From: an uncultured bacterium | GTDB taxonomy: Bacteria > Pseudomonadota > Alphaproteobacteria > SP197 | Assembly (NCBI GenBank): GCA_938014945.1 | Contig: CALLQH010000284.1 | Span: 1-7,962 of the forward strand | Direction: 5' to 3' | DNA: 7,962 nucleotides | In this document: positions 1 through 6,593 of the stretch, one piece after another | Position numbering within the stretch: the first letter of the stretch is position 1 | How the letters are laid out: each line of letters opens with the position of its first letter | Program-made: the position numbers and the translations under genes | The notes under the pieces: model-generated | Databases searched by the model: none | What the model was told of the DNA's origin: nothing | Seen by the model: the letters and a program-made list of their open reading frames with translations, nothing else

Positions 1-1067
1 ATCTCAAGCATACGATCTTCACCACGGGCGGCTCCGAATCCGTCGAGTCCTGCCTGAAGCTGGCGCTGCAGTACCACAGCGCGCGCGGCGAACAGTCGCG
101 CCGCCGTTTCATCAGCCGCCGCCGCGCCTGGCACGGCAACACCCTGGGCGCGCTCTCGGTCTCCGGCTTCCTGGCGCGCCAGAAGCCCTATATCGGCTCG
201 CTGCTGCCGGTCTCCCATCTCTCGCCCGTCAACACCTACCGCCCGCCCCAGGGCGTGGCGCCCGAGGATGTCGCCGAACACTGCGCCAATGAGCTGGAGC
301 AGGAGATCCTGCGCCTGGGCGCCGAGAAGGTGGCAGCCTTCATCTTCGAACCCGTGGTCGGCGCGGCCGGCGGCGCTGTGCCCGCGCCTGAGGGCTACGC
401 CAGGCGCATCCGCGAGATCTGCGACAAGTACGGCGTCCTGATGATCGCCGACGAGGTGATGTGCGGCGTCGGCCGCTGCGGCACCTGGCGCGCCCTGGAG
501 CACGACGGCGTGCGGCCCGACCTGATGTCGATCGCCAAGGGCCTGGGCGGCGGTTACCTGCCGCTGGGCGCCACGGTCTATTCCGAGAAGGTCGCCGAGC
601 CGATCTACGAGAAGGACGGCATGCCGATCACCGGCCACACCTTCACCGCCCACACCACCTCCTGCGCCGCCGGCCTTGCCGTGCAGAAGATCATGGAGCG
701 CGAGAAGCTGGTCGAACGTGTCGCCACGGAAGGCGTGCACCTGAAGAACCGCCTGCAGGAGAAGCTGGGCCAGCACGCCCATGTCGGCGACATCCGCGGC
801 CGCGGTTTCTTCGTCGGTATCGAGCTGGTCGAGGACCGCGAGACCAAGGAGCCGTTCAGCCCGGATCAGGCGCTCACCAAGAAGATCATGGCCGCGGGCC
901 TGGAGAACGGCATCATCGTCTATCCCACCGGCGGCAATGTCGATGGCATCAAGGGCGACCAGGTGATCATCGCCCCGCCCTACAACGCGACGCGTGCCGA
1001 ACTCGACGAGATCGTCGATCTGTTCGCGGTGGTGGTCGATCAGGCGATCGGCAAGATCGGCTCGTGA
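1..1067 (+). CDS. Class III PLP-dependent aminotransferase (3' part; start lies before the window)
   Basis: This gene is open from the window edge (first whole codon at base 3) to TGA at 1065-1067; its start is off the left side. About 354 residues are visible, so roughly the first 90-100 residues of a typical 430-460 residue family member are missing. It transfers an amino group between an amino donor and an oxo acid or aldehyde, using PLP in the cytoplasm. Fold-type I class III landmarks are in order: a phosphate-binding GSESVE stretch near the left edge, a Trp-His-Gly whose His (132-134) should stack on the cofactor ring, the IADEV Asp (450-452) that holds the pyridine nitrogen, the Schiff-base Lys in IAKGLGGG (537-539), and the GHTF Thr (639-641). 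All key residues are intact. A GTG at 255 lies inside the conserved domain and is not the start. The overall style is closest to omega-amino-acid or pyruvate transaminases, but the substrate cannot be assigned. It is translationally coupled to the glycosyltransferase that follows. Confidence 0.93.
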   Translation, partial: LKHTIFTTGGSESVESCLKLALQYHSARGEQSRRRFISRRRAWHGNTLGALSVSGFLARQKPYIGSLLPVSHLSPVNTYRPPQGVAPEDVAEHCANELEQEILRLGAEKVAAFIFEPVVGAAGGAVPAPEGYARRIREICDKYGVLMIADEVMCGVGRCGTWRALEHDGVRPDLMSIAKGLGGGYLPLGATVYSEKVAEPIYEKDGMPITGHTFTAHTTSCAAGLAVQKIMEREKLVERVATEGVHLKNRLQEKLGQHAHVGDIRGRGFFVGIELVEDRETKEPFSPDQALTKKIMAAGLENGIIVYPTGGNVDGIKGDQVIIAPPYNATRAELDEIVDLFAVVVDQAIGKIGS

Positions 1068-2809
1068 GCAAGGCGCCGGCAAAGACGCGCAAGGCCAAGG
1101 GCCCGGCGCAGACACCTGCCACGCGCAAACGCAAGGCGCCCCGCGTCGAGGTCGCCAATGCGGCGATCCATTTCGCCCTGGACGCCTACGACACCTCGCG
1201 CCCGAAGCTGATGGGGCGGCACGCCGCCGGCGAGGGTTTCCTCACCAGCTTCGCGCGCCACGGCATCGCCGACGAGCTCTACTGCTTTGCCAAGTCCCAC
1301 AAGGACTTCACCGCGTTCAACGACATGACGCGCTCGCACGGCAGCCGGCGGCCCAGCGTCTGGGTGCCCTATCACGAGCCCGACAAGCTGGCCGAGGTCG
1401 GCTGCCTGTTCACGCCCGATCCCAACATCACCCGTTACGCCTGGACCCGGCGCCACCACGACCAGCGGGCCTACAGCCTGGTCGGCGTCTTCCACACCAC
1501 CGCCAGCCATGGCGTGATGGCGGAGATCGCCAACTATCTGAGCGCCCCGGTCCAGCCCTGGGACGCCACGATCTGCCCGACGCGCGCGGTGCGCGCCAAG
1601 GTGGAGCGGCTGCTGGAGTGGCAGGCCGAATACCTGCAGGAGCGGATCGGCGGCAAGGCGGGCCTCAACCACCAGCTTCCGGTCATTCCCCTGGGCGTGG
1701 ACTGCAGCCTGTTCGATCCACGCACCAAGAAGGCGCAGGACACGCGCAAGGTGATGCGTGAGCGTTTCGGGGCCGGCGAGAACGACATCGTGGCCCTCTT
1801 CGTGGGGCGTCTGGCCTTCCATGCCAAGGCCAATCCGATCCCCATGTACATGGGCCTCGAACAGGCGGCCAAGCGCACCGGCAAGCGCATCATCCTGGTG
1901 CTCTCGGGCTGGTTCGGCTCCGACACCGTGCGCGACCAGTTTTCCACCGCCGCCAAGATCCTGGCGCCCAGCATCAAGGTGGTCTCGGTCGACGGACGCA
2001 AGCCGGATGTGCGCTTCAACATCTGGCATGCCGCAGACCTCTTCGCCACGATGCCCGACAACATCCAGGAGACCTTCGGCCTGACGCCCATCGAGGCCAT
2101 GGCCGCGGGCCTGCCGGTCGTCGGCAGCGAGTGGGACGGCTACCGCGACACCGTGCGCCACGGCGTCGACGGCCTGCTGGTGCCGACGCTGATGGCAGCG
2201 CCCGGCGACGGCGAAGATCTGGCCTTCCGCCACGACGCGGGGGTCGACGATTACGATCACTATGTCGGCACCAGTGCGCAGTTCGTCAGCGTCGATCCGG
2301 GCAAGGCGGCCGATGCCTTCGTCACCCTGATCGAGAACCCGGACCTGCGCCGCAAGATGGGCGAGGCCGGACGCCAGCGGGCCGAAACCACCTTCGACTG
2401 GAAGGTGATCGTGGGCCAGTACCAGGAGCTCTGGGCCGAGTTGAAGGGCCGGCGCGCCAAGGCGCGCGTCACCGCGCCGCGCGGCGAAACGAGCCAGGCC
2501 AATCCCTCGCGCGGCGATCCCTTTGCCCTTTTCGCCCACTACCCGACGCGGGTCATCGACAAGGACGTGGTCTTCGAGGACGGCCCGGTGAGTCTCTCCG
2601 ATGCCATGCGCCTGGGCTACATGGGCCGCCTCAACGGTGCGCTGAACGCTCCGGAAGTGGACATCAACGCCGTGCTCGCCCATCTCGCCGAGCACGGCGC
2701 CACTGCCACCGGCACGCTGCTCGACCTGGTGCCCGCGGACCGGCGCCGCGACCTGCGGCGCACGCTGGTCTGGCTCGCCAAGCTGGGCGTCATCGTTCCG
2801 CGCTGGTAG
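1064..2809 (+). CDS. GT-B glycosyltransferase (GT4-like, group 1) with C-terminal helical extension
   Basis: A 581-residue protein that should transfer a sugar from a nucleotide donor to an unknown acceptor. The GTG start at 1064 overlaps the aminotransferase stop (GTGA), which indicates translational coupling. The frame stays open back to about 461, but that part lies inside the aminotransferase and is not family-like. Residues 1-27 are a Lys/Arg/Ala/Pro-rich, probably disordered tail. The N-terminal Rossmann-like domain follows, then IPLGVD (about 208-213), an FVGR strand (246-249) with a nearby Lys255 suited to binding donor phosphate, and the retaining GT-B EX7E motif E336-TFGLTPI-E344. 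This is followed by an AxGLPVVGS stretch, typical of group 1 enzymes. The catalytic domain ends near residue 460. About 120 further residues include a Pro/Arg-rich linker, a DPFALF stretch and a terminal helical segment (about 516-581) that resembles a small winged-helix. No signal peptide or membrane helix is visible, so it is probably cytoplasmic. Acceptor and product are unknown. It converges on the minus-strand HAD gene across 15 bases with no clear terminator. Confidence 0.9.
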   Translation: MSKAPAKTRKAKGPAQTPATRKRKAPRVEVANAAIHFALDAYDTSRPKLMGRHAAGEGFLTSFARHGIADELYCFAKSHKDFTAFNDMTRSHGSRRPSVWVPYHEPDKLAEVGCLFTPDPNITRYAWTRRHHDQRAYSLVGVFHTTASHGVMAEIANYLSAPVQPWDATICPTRAVRAKVERLLEWQAEYLQERIGGKAGLNHQLPVIPLGVDCSLFDPRTKKAQDTRKVMRERFGAGENDIVALFVGRLAFHAKANPIPMYMGLEQAAKRTGKRIILVLSGWFGSDTVRDQFSTAAKILAPSIKVVSVDGRKPDVRFNIWHAADLFATMPDNIQETFGLTPIEAMAAGLPVVGSEWDGYRDTVRHGVDGLLVPTLMAAPGDGEDLAFRHDAGVDDYDHYVGTSAQFVSVDPGKAADAFVTLIENPDLRRKMGEAGRQRAETTFDWKVIVGQYQELWAELKGRRAKARVTAPRGETSQANPSRGDPFALFAHYPTRVIDKDVVFEDGPVSLSDAMRLGYMGRLNGALNAPEVDINAVLAHLAEHGATATGTLLDLVPADRRRDLRRTLVWLAKLGVIVPRW

Positions 2810-2824
2810 GTCTCCGGAGGCTTG

Positions 2825-3595
2825 CTACAGGCCCAGAGCCGCGGGCAGATCGGCAAAGCCGTCGATACGGCAATCGGGCTGAACCTGCGCCTTTTCGTCA
2901 CCCTTGCGGAATTTGCCGGTACGCACCTGCACCGTCTTCAGACCGCAGCCATGGGCACCGGCAATATCGCTTTCGATGTCGTCGCCAACCATGACGGTAT
3001 TTCCTGCCTGCGCGCCCAGCGCATCGAGCGCCATGGCAAAGAACGCCCGGGATGGCTTGCCCACGATCGTCGCTTCCCTGCCGGTCGCGTATTCGAGGGC
3101 GGCAACGAAGGGACCGAGGTCGAGCCCCATCGCACCATCGCGGATGCAGACCCGGTTGCGGTGCAGGGCGATCAGCCGGGCACCGCCATCCAGCATGGCA
3201 AAAAGGCCGTTGAGCCGGGCGAAGGTGAAACCCTCCTGAAGGTCGCCGAGGATAACGGCCTGGGGATCCTCCTCGACCAGCTCGAATCCCTGGAGATCTT
3301 CGGCCAGCGCCGCGTCGGCGGCGAGATGCACCCGGTCCAGCCCGGCCTGCTCCAGGACATGGCGGGCGGCAACGGCCGGGGTGATGACCTCCTCGACATC
3401 GACGGCAAAACCCATGCCCGCCATGCGCTCGGCAATGGCCGAACGCGTCCGGGTGGTGGTGTTGGTCAGGAAGCGCAGGCCGAGCCCTGCATCGCGCAGG
3501 CGCTGGAGGGTCTCCGGCGCATCGGGAAAAACCTCCCCCTCCTGGTAGAGGACGCCTTGCAGGTCGAGCAGCAGATTGTCGGCAGCCAGTCTCAA
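2825..3595 (-). CDS. LHPP-like class IIA HAD-family hydrolase (TIGR01458 type)
   Basis: A 256-residue HAD phosphatase with a C2-type cap. Resemblance to human LHPP (phospholysine/phosphohistidine/inorganic pyrophosphate phosphatase) is clear through most of the protein, for example GLDLGPFVAALEYA, VGKPS and the RTGKF stretch near 225-229. Motif I is D11-L-Q13-GVLY, with the nucleophile Asp11 present. Motif II is T44-N45, motif III is Lys180, and motif IV is G204-DD-IESD with Asp205, Asp206 and Asp210. The usual second catalytic Asp of motif I is Gln13 here; human LHPP has Ser at this place, so loss of that Asp occurs in the family. The likely substrates are P-N bonds or pyrophosphate, by family only. 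The TTG start at 3595-3593 is chosen because it overlaps the FIST stop (TTGA), has a GAGGA ribosome site 9 bases upstream, and leaves a family-like N-terminus. It is the second gene of the FIST operon. A moonlighting or non-catalytic role is possible. Confidence 0.88.
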   Translation of the reverse strand: MRLAADNLLLDLQGVLYQEGEVFPDAPETLQRLRDAGLGLRFLTNTTTRTRSAIAERMAGMGFAVDVEEVITPAVAARHVLEQAGLDRVHLAADAALAEDLQGFELVEEDPQAVILGDLQEGFTFARLNGLFAMLDGGARLIALHRNRVCIRDGAMGLDLGPFVAALEYATGREATIVGKPSRAFFAMALDALGAQAGNTVMVGDDIESDIAGAHGCGLKTVQVRTGKFRKGDEKAQVQPDCRIDGFADLPAALGL

Positions 3596-4731
3596 CGGGC
3601 GAGGTCCTCGGGTGCCATGAAAAGGGTCAGCACGCCGGTGTAGGCGTAAAGCCGGTCAAAGGAGATCTCGCCGTTGCCGAAGAAGCCGACCAGCGGCACA
3701 TCGCCCAGTTCCTCGCGCACGATGCCGAGTTCTCGGCCGACTTCGCCGAACATGCCGGGACCGCGGGCCAGGCAACTGTAGTAGAGCCCCCCCAGAGGGC
3801 GTATGGCGCGCGCCTTCAGGCCGCGCAGCATGCGGCGCAGGTCGTGTTCGGCGGCCTCGCGGTCGCGGCGGCAGAACATCAGCGCATCGCCTGCACGGAT
3901 GGTGTCGCCGACGGCAAAGACGCCGTTGTCGGGGTCGATGCCGACGAGATTGCGCACCAGATAGTCGCCCGTGTCCGAACCGGTGATGGGCAACGCAATG
4001 TGGAGCGAACCCGCAAGCTCGCGCAGATCGCTGATGCCCGCCTCGGCGAGCGTTTCCACAAAGACGTCCATGGCCGGGCGGCCGTTCAGCGCGACGACGA
4101 TGTTGTCCTCGGCCTCCGTCACCTCATGAATGCCGCCCAGCGGCTGGCAGCCCTGGGAAAGGCCCGTGGCGACCGTCGCCCCGGTCATCATCACGCCGGA
4201 GACGGCGCCGCCGGCGGGCTTGGCGGCAAGCTGGCCATAGACGCCGCGCGAGGAAGAGAGTGCACCCACCAGGAAGCCGTCGGTGCCGTGGGCCAGGCGC
4301 GGCACGTCTTCGGCCAGGGCCGCCTGGCGGGGATCGCCGTGGACGACCGCGAAGGAACCCTGAACCCCTGCCCCACGCTCCCGGTATGCCGCGATGGCCT
4401 CGTCGGCGCTGCCGAAGGGTTCGAGCGTGGCGCCCGGTGGCGTGCAGGTCATGGCGACGATGGCGGGCTCGTCGAAGTACTCCGTGCCGGTGGCGCAGAC
4501 ACCGATGCCGATGGTGCCGCACCAGGAGAGCACGCCGGTCGCGCCGGCAAGGAACGTGGCGATATCCCCCAGATGGGGCGCGAAATGATCGGTGACGTAG
4601 AGAAAGCCGAGGGCATCGTCGTCGCGCTCGCCGATCTGTTCGGCAACCATGCGGGCGGCGGCGCGCCAGTCCGGCGACGCGGCGTGACCCAGCGAAAACC
4701 GTTCTGCAAGCATCTGGGATGTATTTTCCAT
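3592..4731 (-). CDS. FIST N- and C-terminal domain sensory protein (stand-alone)
   Basis: A 379-residue protein made almost entirely of a FIST module: FIST_N at about residues 40-235 and FIST_C at about 236-365. Family hallmarks seen are a Cys/Gly-rich strand WCGTIGIG (70-77), SQGCQPLGG (192-200) followed by a variable strand and LNGRPAMDV (215-223), the GLYYSCLARG strand (315-324), and the closing GFFGNGEIS (349-357) with LYAYTGVLTLF (361-371). FIST domains are proposed small-ligand (perhaps amino acid) sensors, often fused to output domains such as GGDEF or kinases. Here no output domain, signal peptide or membrane helix is present, so this is a soluble sensor that would need a separate partner. 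The ATG at 4731 is chosen; no ribosome site precedes it, and a second Met lies six codons in at 4713. It is the first gene of an operon with the LHPP-like HAD, and is divergent from the redox-type adenylate cyclase. Confidence 0.9.
   Translation of the reverse strand: MENTSQMLAERFSLGHAASPDWRAAARMVAEQIGERDDDALGFLYVTDHFAPHLGDIATFLAGATGVLSWCGTIGIGVCATGTEYFDEPAIVAMTCTPPGATLEPFGSADEAIAAYRERGAGVQGSFAVVHGDPRQAALAEDVPRLAHGTDGFLVGALSSSRGVYGQLAAKPAGGAVSGVMMTGATVATGLSQGCQPLGGIHEVTEAEDNIVVALNGRPAMDVFVETLAEAGISDLRELAGSLHIALPITGSDTGDYLVRNLVGIDPDNGVFAVGDTIRAGDALMFCRRDREAAEHDLRRMLRGLKARAIRPLGGLYYSCLARGPGMFGEVGRELGIVREELGDVPLVGFFGNGEISFDRLYAYTGVLTLFMAPEDLAR
3605..3609 (-). promoter_or_regulatory. Ribosome binding site supporting the TTG start of the HAD gene
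   Basis: On the minus strand GAGGA lies 9 bases before the TTG at 3595-3593, a normal spacing. It falls inside the last codons of the FIST gene. It decides the start, because no ATG is available close to the conserved motif I. Confidence 0.6.
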
Positions 4732-4737
4732 GGGCCG

Positions 4738-4765
4738 ACAATAGAGACGGCGAATGCAGCGTCAA
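4738..4765 (-). promoter_or_regulatory. Sigma70-like promoter for the FIST-HAD operon
   Basis: Read on the minus strand, TTGACG (4765-4760, five of six matches to TTGACA) and TATTGT (4743-4738, four of six matches to TATAAT) are separated by 16 bases. Six bases separate the -10 from the ATG, so transcription would begin at or beside the A of the start codon at 4731. This fits the absence of a ribosome site and suggests a leaderless message. It is predicted by eye only. Confidence 0.5.
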
Positions 4766-4783
4766 CCGAAGGCCCGCCGATGG

Positions 4784-4789
4784 TATCAT
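4784..4789 (+). promoter_or_regulatory. Candidate -10 element for the cyclase-Sel1/SPOR operon
   Basis: TATCAT matches TATAAT at five of six positions and lies about 100 bases before the cyclase ATG. No good -35 is seen 15-18 bases upstream, so the promoter is weak, activator-dependent or elsewhere. A short inverted repeat, CATGG-G-CCATG (4787-4797), overlaps it and the expected transcription start. Confidence 0.25.
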
Positions 4790-4838
4790 GGGCCATGCAG
4801 GCCAGACCGCGCAGAGACCGTGCAGCAGCACACCCCTC

Positions 4839-4860
4839 CCCCGGCCCGATGGCGGCGGGG
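4839..4860 (+). promoter_or_regulatory. GC-rich hairpin in the presumed cyclase leader
   Basis: CCCCG and GCC on the left can pair with GGC and CGGGG on the right, giving 8 pairs with a two-base bulge and a CGAT loop. It ends 15 bases before the ribosome site. No U-tract follows, so it is not an intrinsic terminator. In GC-rich DNA such a fold may be chance. Confidence 0.2.
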
Positions 4861-4875
4861 CTGCCCACCGTCACC

Positions 4876-4881
4876 GGAAAG
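4876..4881 (+). promoter_or_regulatory. Ribosome binding site of the adenylate cyclase
   Basis: GGAAAG lies 8 bases before the ATG at 4890. It supports this start over an in-frame ATG at 4719, which would overlap the divergent FIST gene and add a Pro/Arg-rich stretch that does not look like a real leader. Confidence 0.5.
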
Positions 4882-4889
4882 ATCGCGCC

Positions 4890-6593
4890 ATGAGCGCAAG
4901 GCTGCGGCTGATCTCCGGCCTGGTGCTGTTCGCCTTCGTCGCAACGCATCTGCTCAACCATGCCCTGGGCCTGTGGTCGCTGGCGTGGATGGAGGCGGGG
5001 CGCCTGGTGTTTCTGGAGCTGTGGCGCAACTGGCCGATGACCGTGCTGTTCTACGGCGCGCTGGCCGTCCACTTCGTCTGCGCCATGCAGGTGCTGGCGC
5101 GCCGGCGCAGCTTGCGGATGTCGTGGCGCGACGGCCTGCAGGTGGTGCTGGGGCTGGCCATGCCGCTGCTGGTCGCCGCCCATGTCGCTGGCACACGCGG
5201 AGCGCACGAGCTGTGGGGCATCGACGACCGCTATGCCTATGTCCTCTACGCCATCTGGGTCGATGAGATCGACGAGGGGATCATCCAGACGGTCCTGCTG
5301 CTTGCCATCTGGATCCACGGTGTCATGGGTTTGGCGAACTGGCTGGGCCTGAAGCCCTGGTACGGCCGCGCCCGGCCCTGGCTGCTGTCGCTCGCGGTGC
5401 TGCTGCCCGCGCTGGCGCTTGCGGGTGTCGCTCAGGGCGCAAGGCAGGTCGCGGTCCTGGCCGGAGAAAGCGGATGGCTTGCCGCCCTGGCGGGCCGCAC
5501 GGGCCTGGCGCCCGTCGCCGGAGAGGTGGTCGCTTTCGTTCACGGGACACGACCGGTGGTCGGCGCGATCCTGCTCGCCCTGCTGGCCATGGTGCTGGTC
5601 TGGCGCATGCTGCGCGGTGCCGCGGCGCGGCGCAGCCGGCCGCCGCGCCTGTTCTACCCGAACGGACGCGTCGTCGACCTGCAGCCCGGCATGACCGTGC
5701 TGGAGGCAAGCTGGCAGGCCGGCATCCCCCACGCCTCGGTCTGCGGCGGGCGCGGGCGCTGTTCGACCTGTCGGGTGCGCGCCGGCAACGGCAGCGAACA
5801 TCTGGCGACCGCGGCACCCGACGAGCAGCGCGTGCTCGATCGCATCGGCGCACCGCCGAGCGTGCGGCTGGCCTGTCAGCTGCGCCCCACCGCCGATCTT
5901 GCGGTGGCGCCGCTGCTTCAGCCCGAGGAGGCGACAGGGCGCGTGCTGGCGCCGATCAATCCCGCGGGCGGCGAGGAACGCGAGATCGCCGTGCTCTTTG
6001 CCGACCTGCGCGGCTTCACCGCACTTGCCGAGGACCGCCTGCCCTATGACACCGTGTTCATTCTCAACCGTTACTTCGCCGCCATGGGCGGGGCGGTGGA
6101 GGCTGCCGGAGGCCAGATCGACAAGTTCGTCGGCGACGGCGTGATGGCGCTGTTCGGGCTGCGGGGAAACGCAGAGGACGGCAGCCGTCAGGCGCTGGAT
6201 GCCGCGCGCCGCATGGGCGGGGCACTGGCGGTGCTCAACGAAAGCCTGAAGGCCGAGCTGCCCGCTCCCCTGCGCATCGGCATCGGCATCCATTCCGGCT
6301 CCGCGGTGGTGGGTGAGATGGGCTATGGCCCGGCCCTCCACATCACGGCGATCGGCGACGTGGTCAACGCCGCCAGCCGCCTGGAGAGCGCAACCAAGGA
6401 GCTTGGTGTCGAACTGGTCGTCTCCGGCGCGACCCTGGAGCGGGCCGGCTATGCCGCTCCGTCGATGCAGCGCCATGCCCTGGATGTGCGCGGCCGGCGC
6501 AACAAGGTCGATGCCTGGGCAGGCGCGATCACCGACCTGCCGGGCCAAGACGCCATTGACGCAAGCCCCGCCGGGCCTACCGTAACCGCCTGA
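4890..6593 (+). CDS. cyaC: CyaC-type redox-sensing adenylate cyclase: 6-TM diheme-like anchor, 2Fe-2S domain, class IIIb cyclase
   Basis: A 567-residue membrane enzyme predicted to convert ATP to cAMP. About six membrane helices are visible (near 6-26, 50-70, 85-101, 131-150, 163-182, 220-240). The first four carry histidines at H20/H24, H61, H98 and H143, set in SdhC-like contexts (FxxxHLxNH in helix 1, H-x-x-GTR in helix 3), matching the four-His pattern of diheme b anchors of succinate:quinone oxidoreductases. Residues 251-345 form a ferredoxin-type domain with cysteines C285, C291, C294 and C329 (C-x5-C-x2-C-x34-C), suited to a 2Fe-2S cluster. The cyclase domain (about 362-545) has metal Asp372 and Asp416, adenine-specifying Lys412, Thr486 at the second purine-contact position (the class IIIb mark), and transition-state Asn493 and Arg497; all are intact. 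The known relative is CyaC of Sinorhizobium meliloti, a quinone-responsive diheme cyclase. Heme and cluster binding are inferred from the residues. It overlaps the next gene by one base. Confidence 0.9.
   Translation: MSARLRLISGLVLFAFVATHLLNHALGLWSLAWMEAGRLVFLELWRNWPMTVLFYGALAVHFVCAMQVLARRRSLRMSWRDGLQVVLGLAMPLLVAAHVAGTRGAHELWGIDDRYAYVLYAIWVDEIDEGIIQTVLLLAIWIHGVMGLANWLGLKPWYGRARPWLLSLAVLLPALALAGVAQGARQVAVLAGESGWLAALAGRTGLAPVAGEVVAFVHGTRPVVGAILLALLAMVLVWRMLRGAAARRSRPPRLFYPNGRVVDLQPGMTVLEASWQAGIPHASVCGGRGRCSTCRVRAGNGSEHLATAAPDEQRVLDRIGAPPSVRLACQLRPTADLAVAPLLQPEEATGRVLAPINPAGGEEREIAVLFADLRGFTALAEDRLPYDTVFILNRYFAAMGGAVEAAGGQIDKFVGDGVMALFGLRGNAEDGSRQALDAARRMGGALAVLNESLKAELPAPLRIGIGIHSGSAVVGEMGYGPALHITAIGDVVNAASRLESATKELGVELVVSGATLERAGYAAPSMQRHALDVRGRRNKVDAWAGAITDLPGQDAIDASPAGPTVTA

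Noticed and set aside
461..1063. N-terminal extension of the glycosyltransferase back to 461
   Set aside because: This stretch is the aminotransferase read in another frame; its Arg/His-rich translation has no family resemblance, and the GTG at 1064 gives a normal coupled start.
1040..2695. A 551-codon open frame on the minus strand opposite the glycosyltransferase
   Set aside because: It has a low-complexity His/Gly/Val/Arg-rich composition with no recognisable domain and lies wholly antisense to a gene with clear GT-B motifs; GC-rich codon bias readily produces such mirrors.
2812..2819. Palindrome CTCCGGAG between the convergent genes
   Set aside because: Eight bases with no loop and no U-tract cannot form a terminator; it is probably chance.
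2822..3643. A 273-codon plus-strand frame opposite the HAD gene
   Set aside because: It mirrors the HAD gene, which carries all four HAD motifs; the plus-strand translation shows no domain.
4719..4889. Upstream ATG at 4719 for the cyclase
   Set aside because: It would overlap the divergent FIST start and add 57 Pro/Arg-rich residues before the first membrane helix; the ATG at 4890 has a ribosome site.
3844..4893. A 349-codon plus-strand frame opposite the FIST gene
   Set aside because: It is antisense to a full-length FIST protein, has no recognisable motif, and is compositionally typical of a shadow frame.
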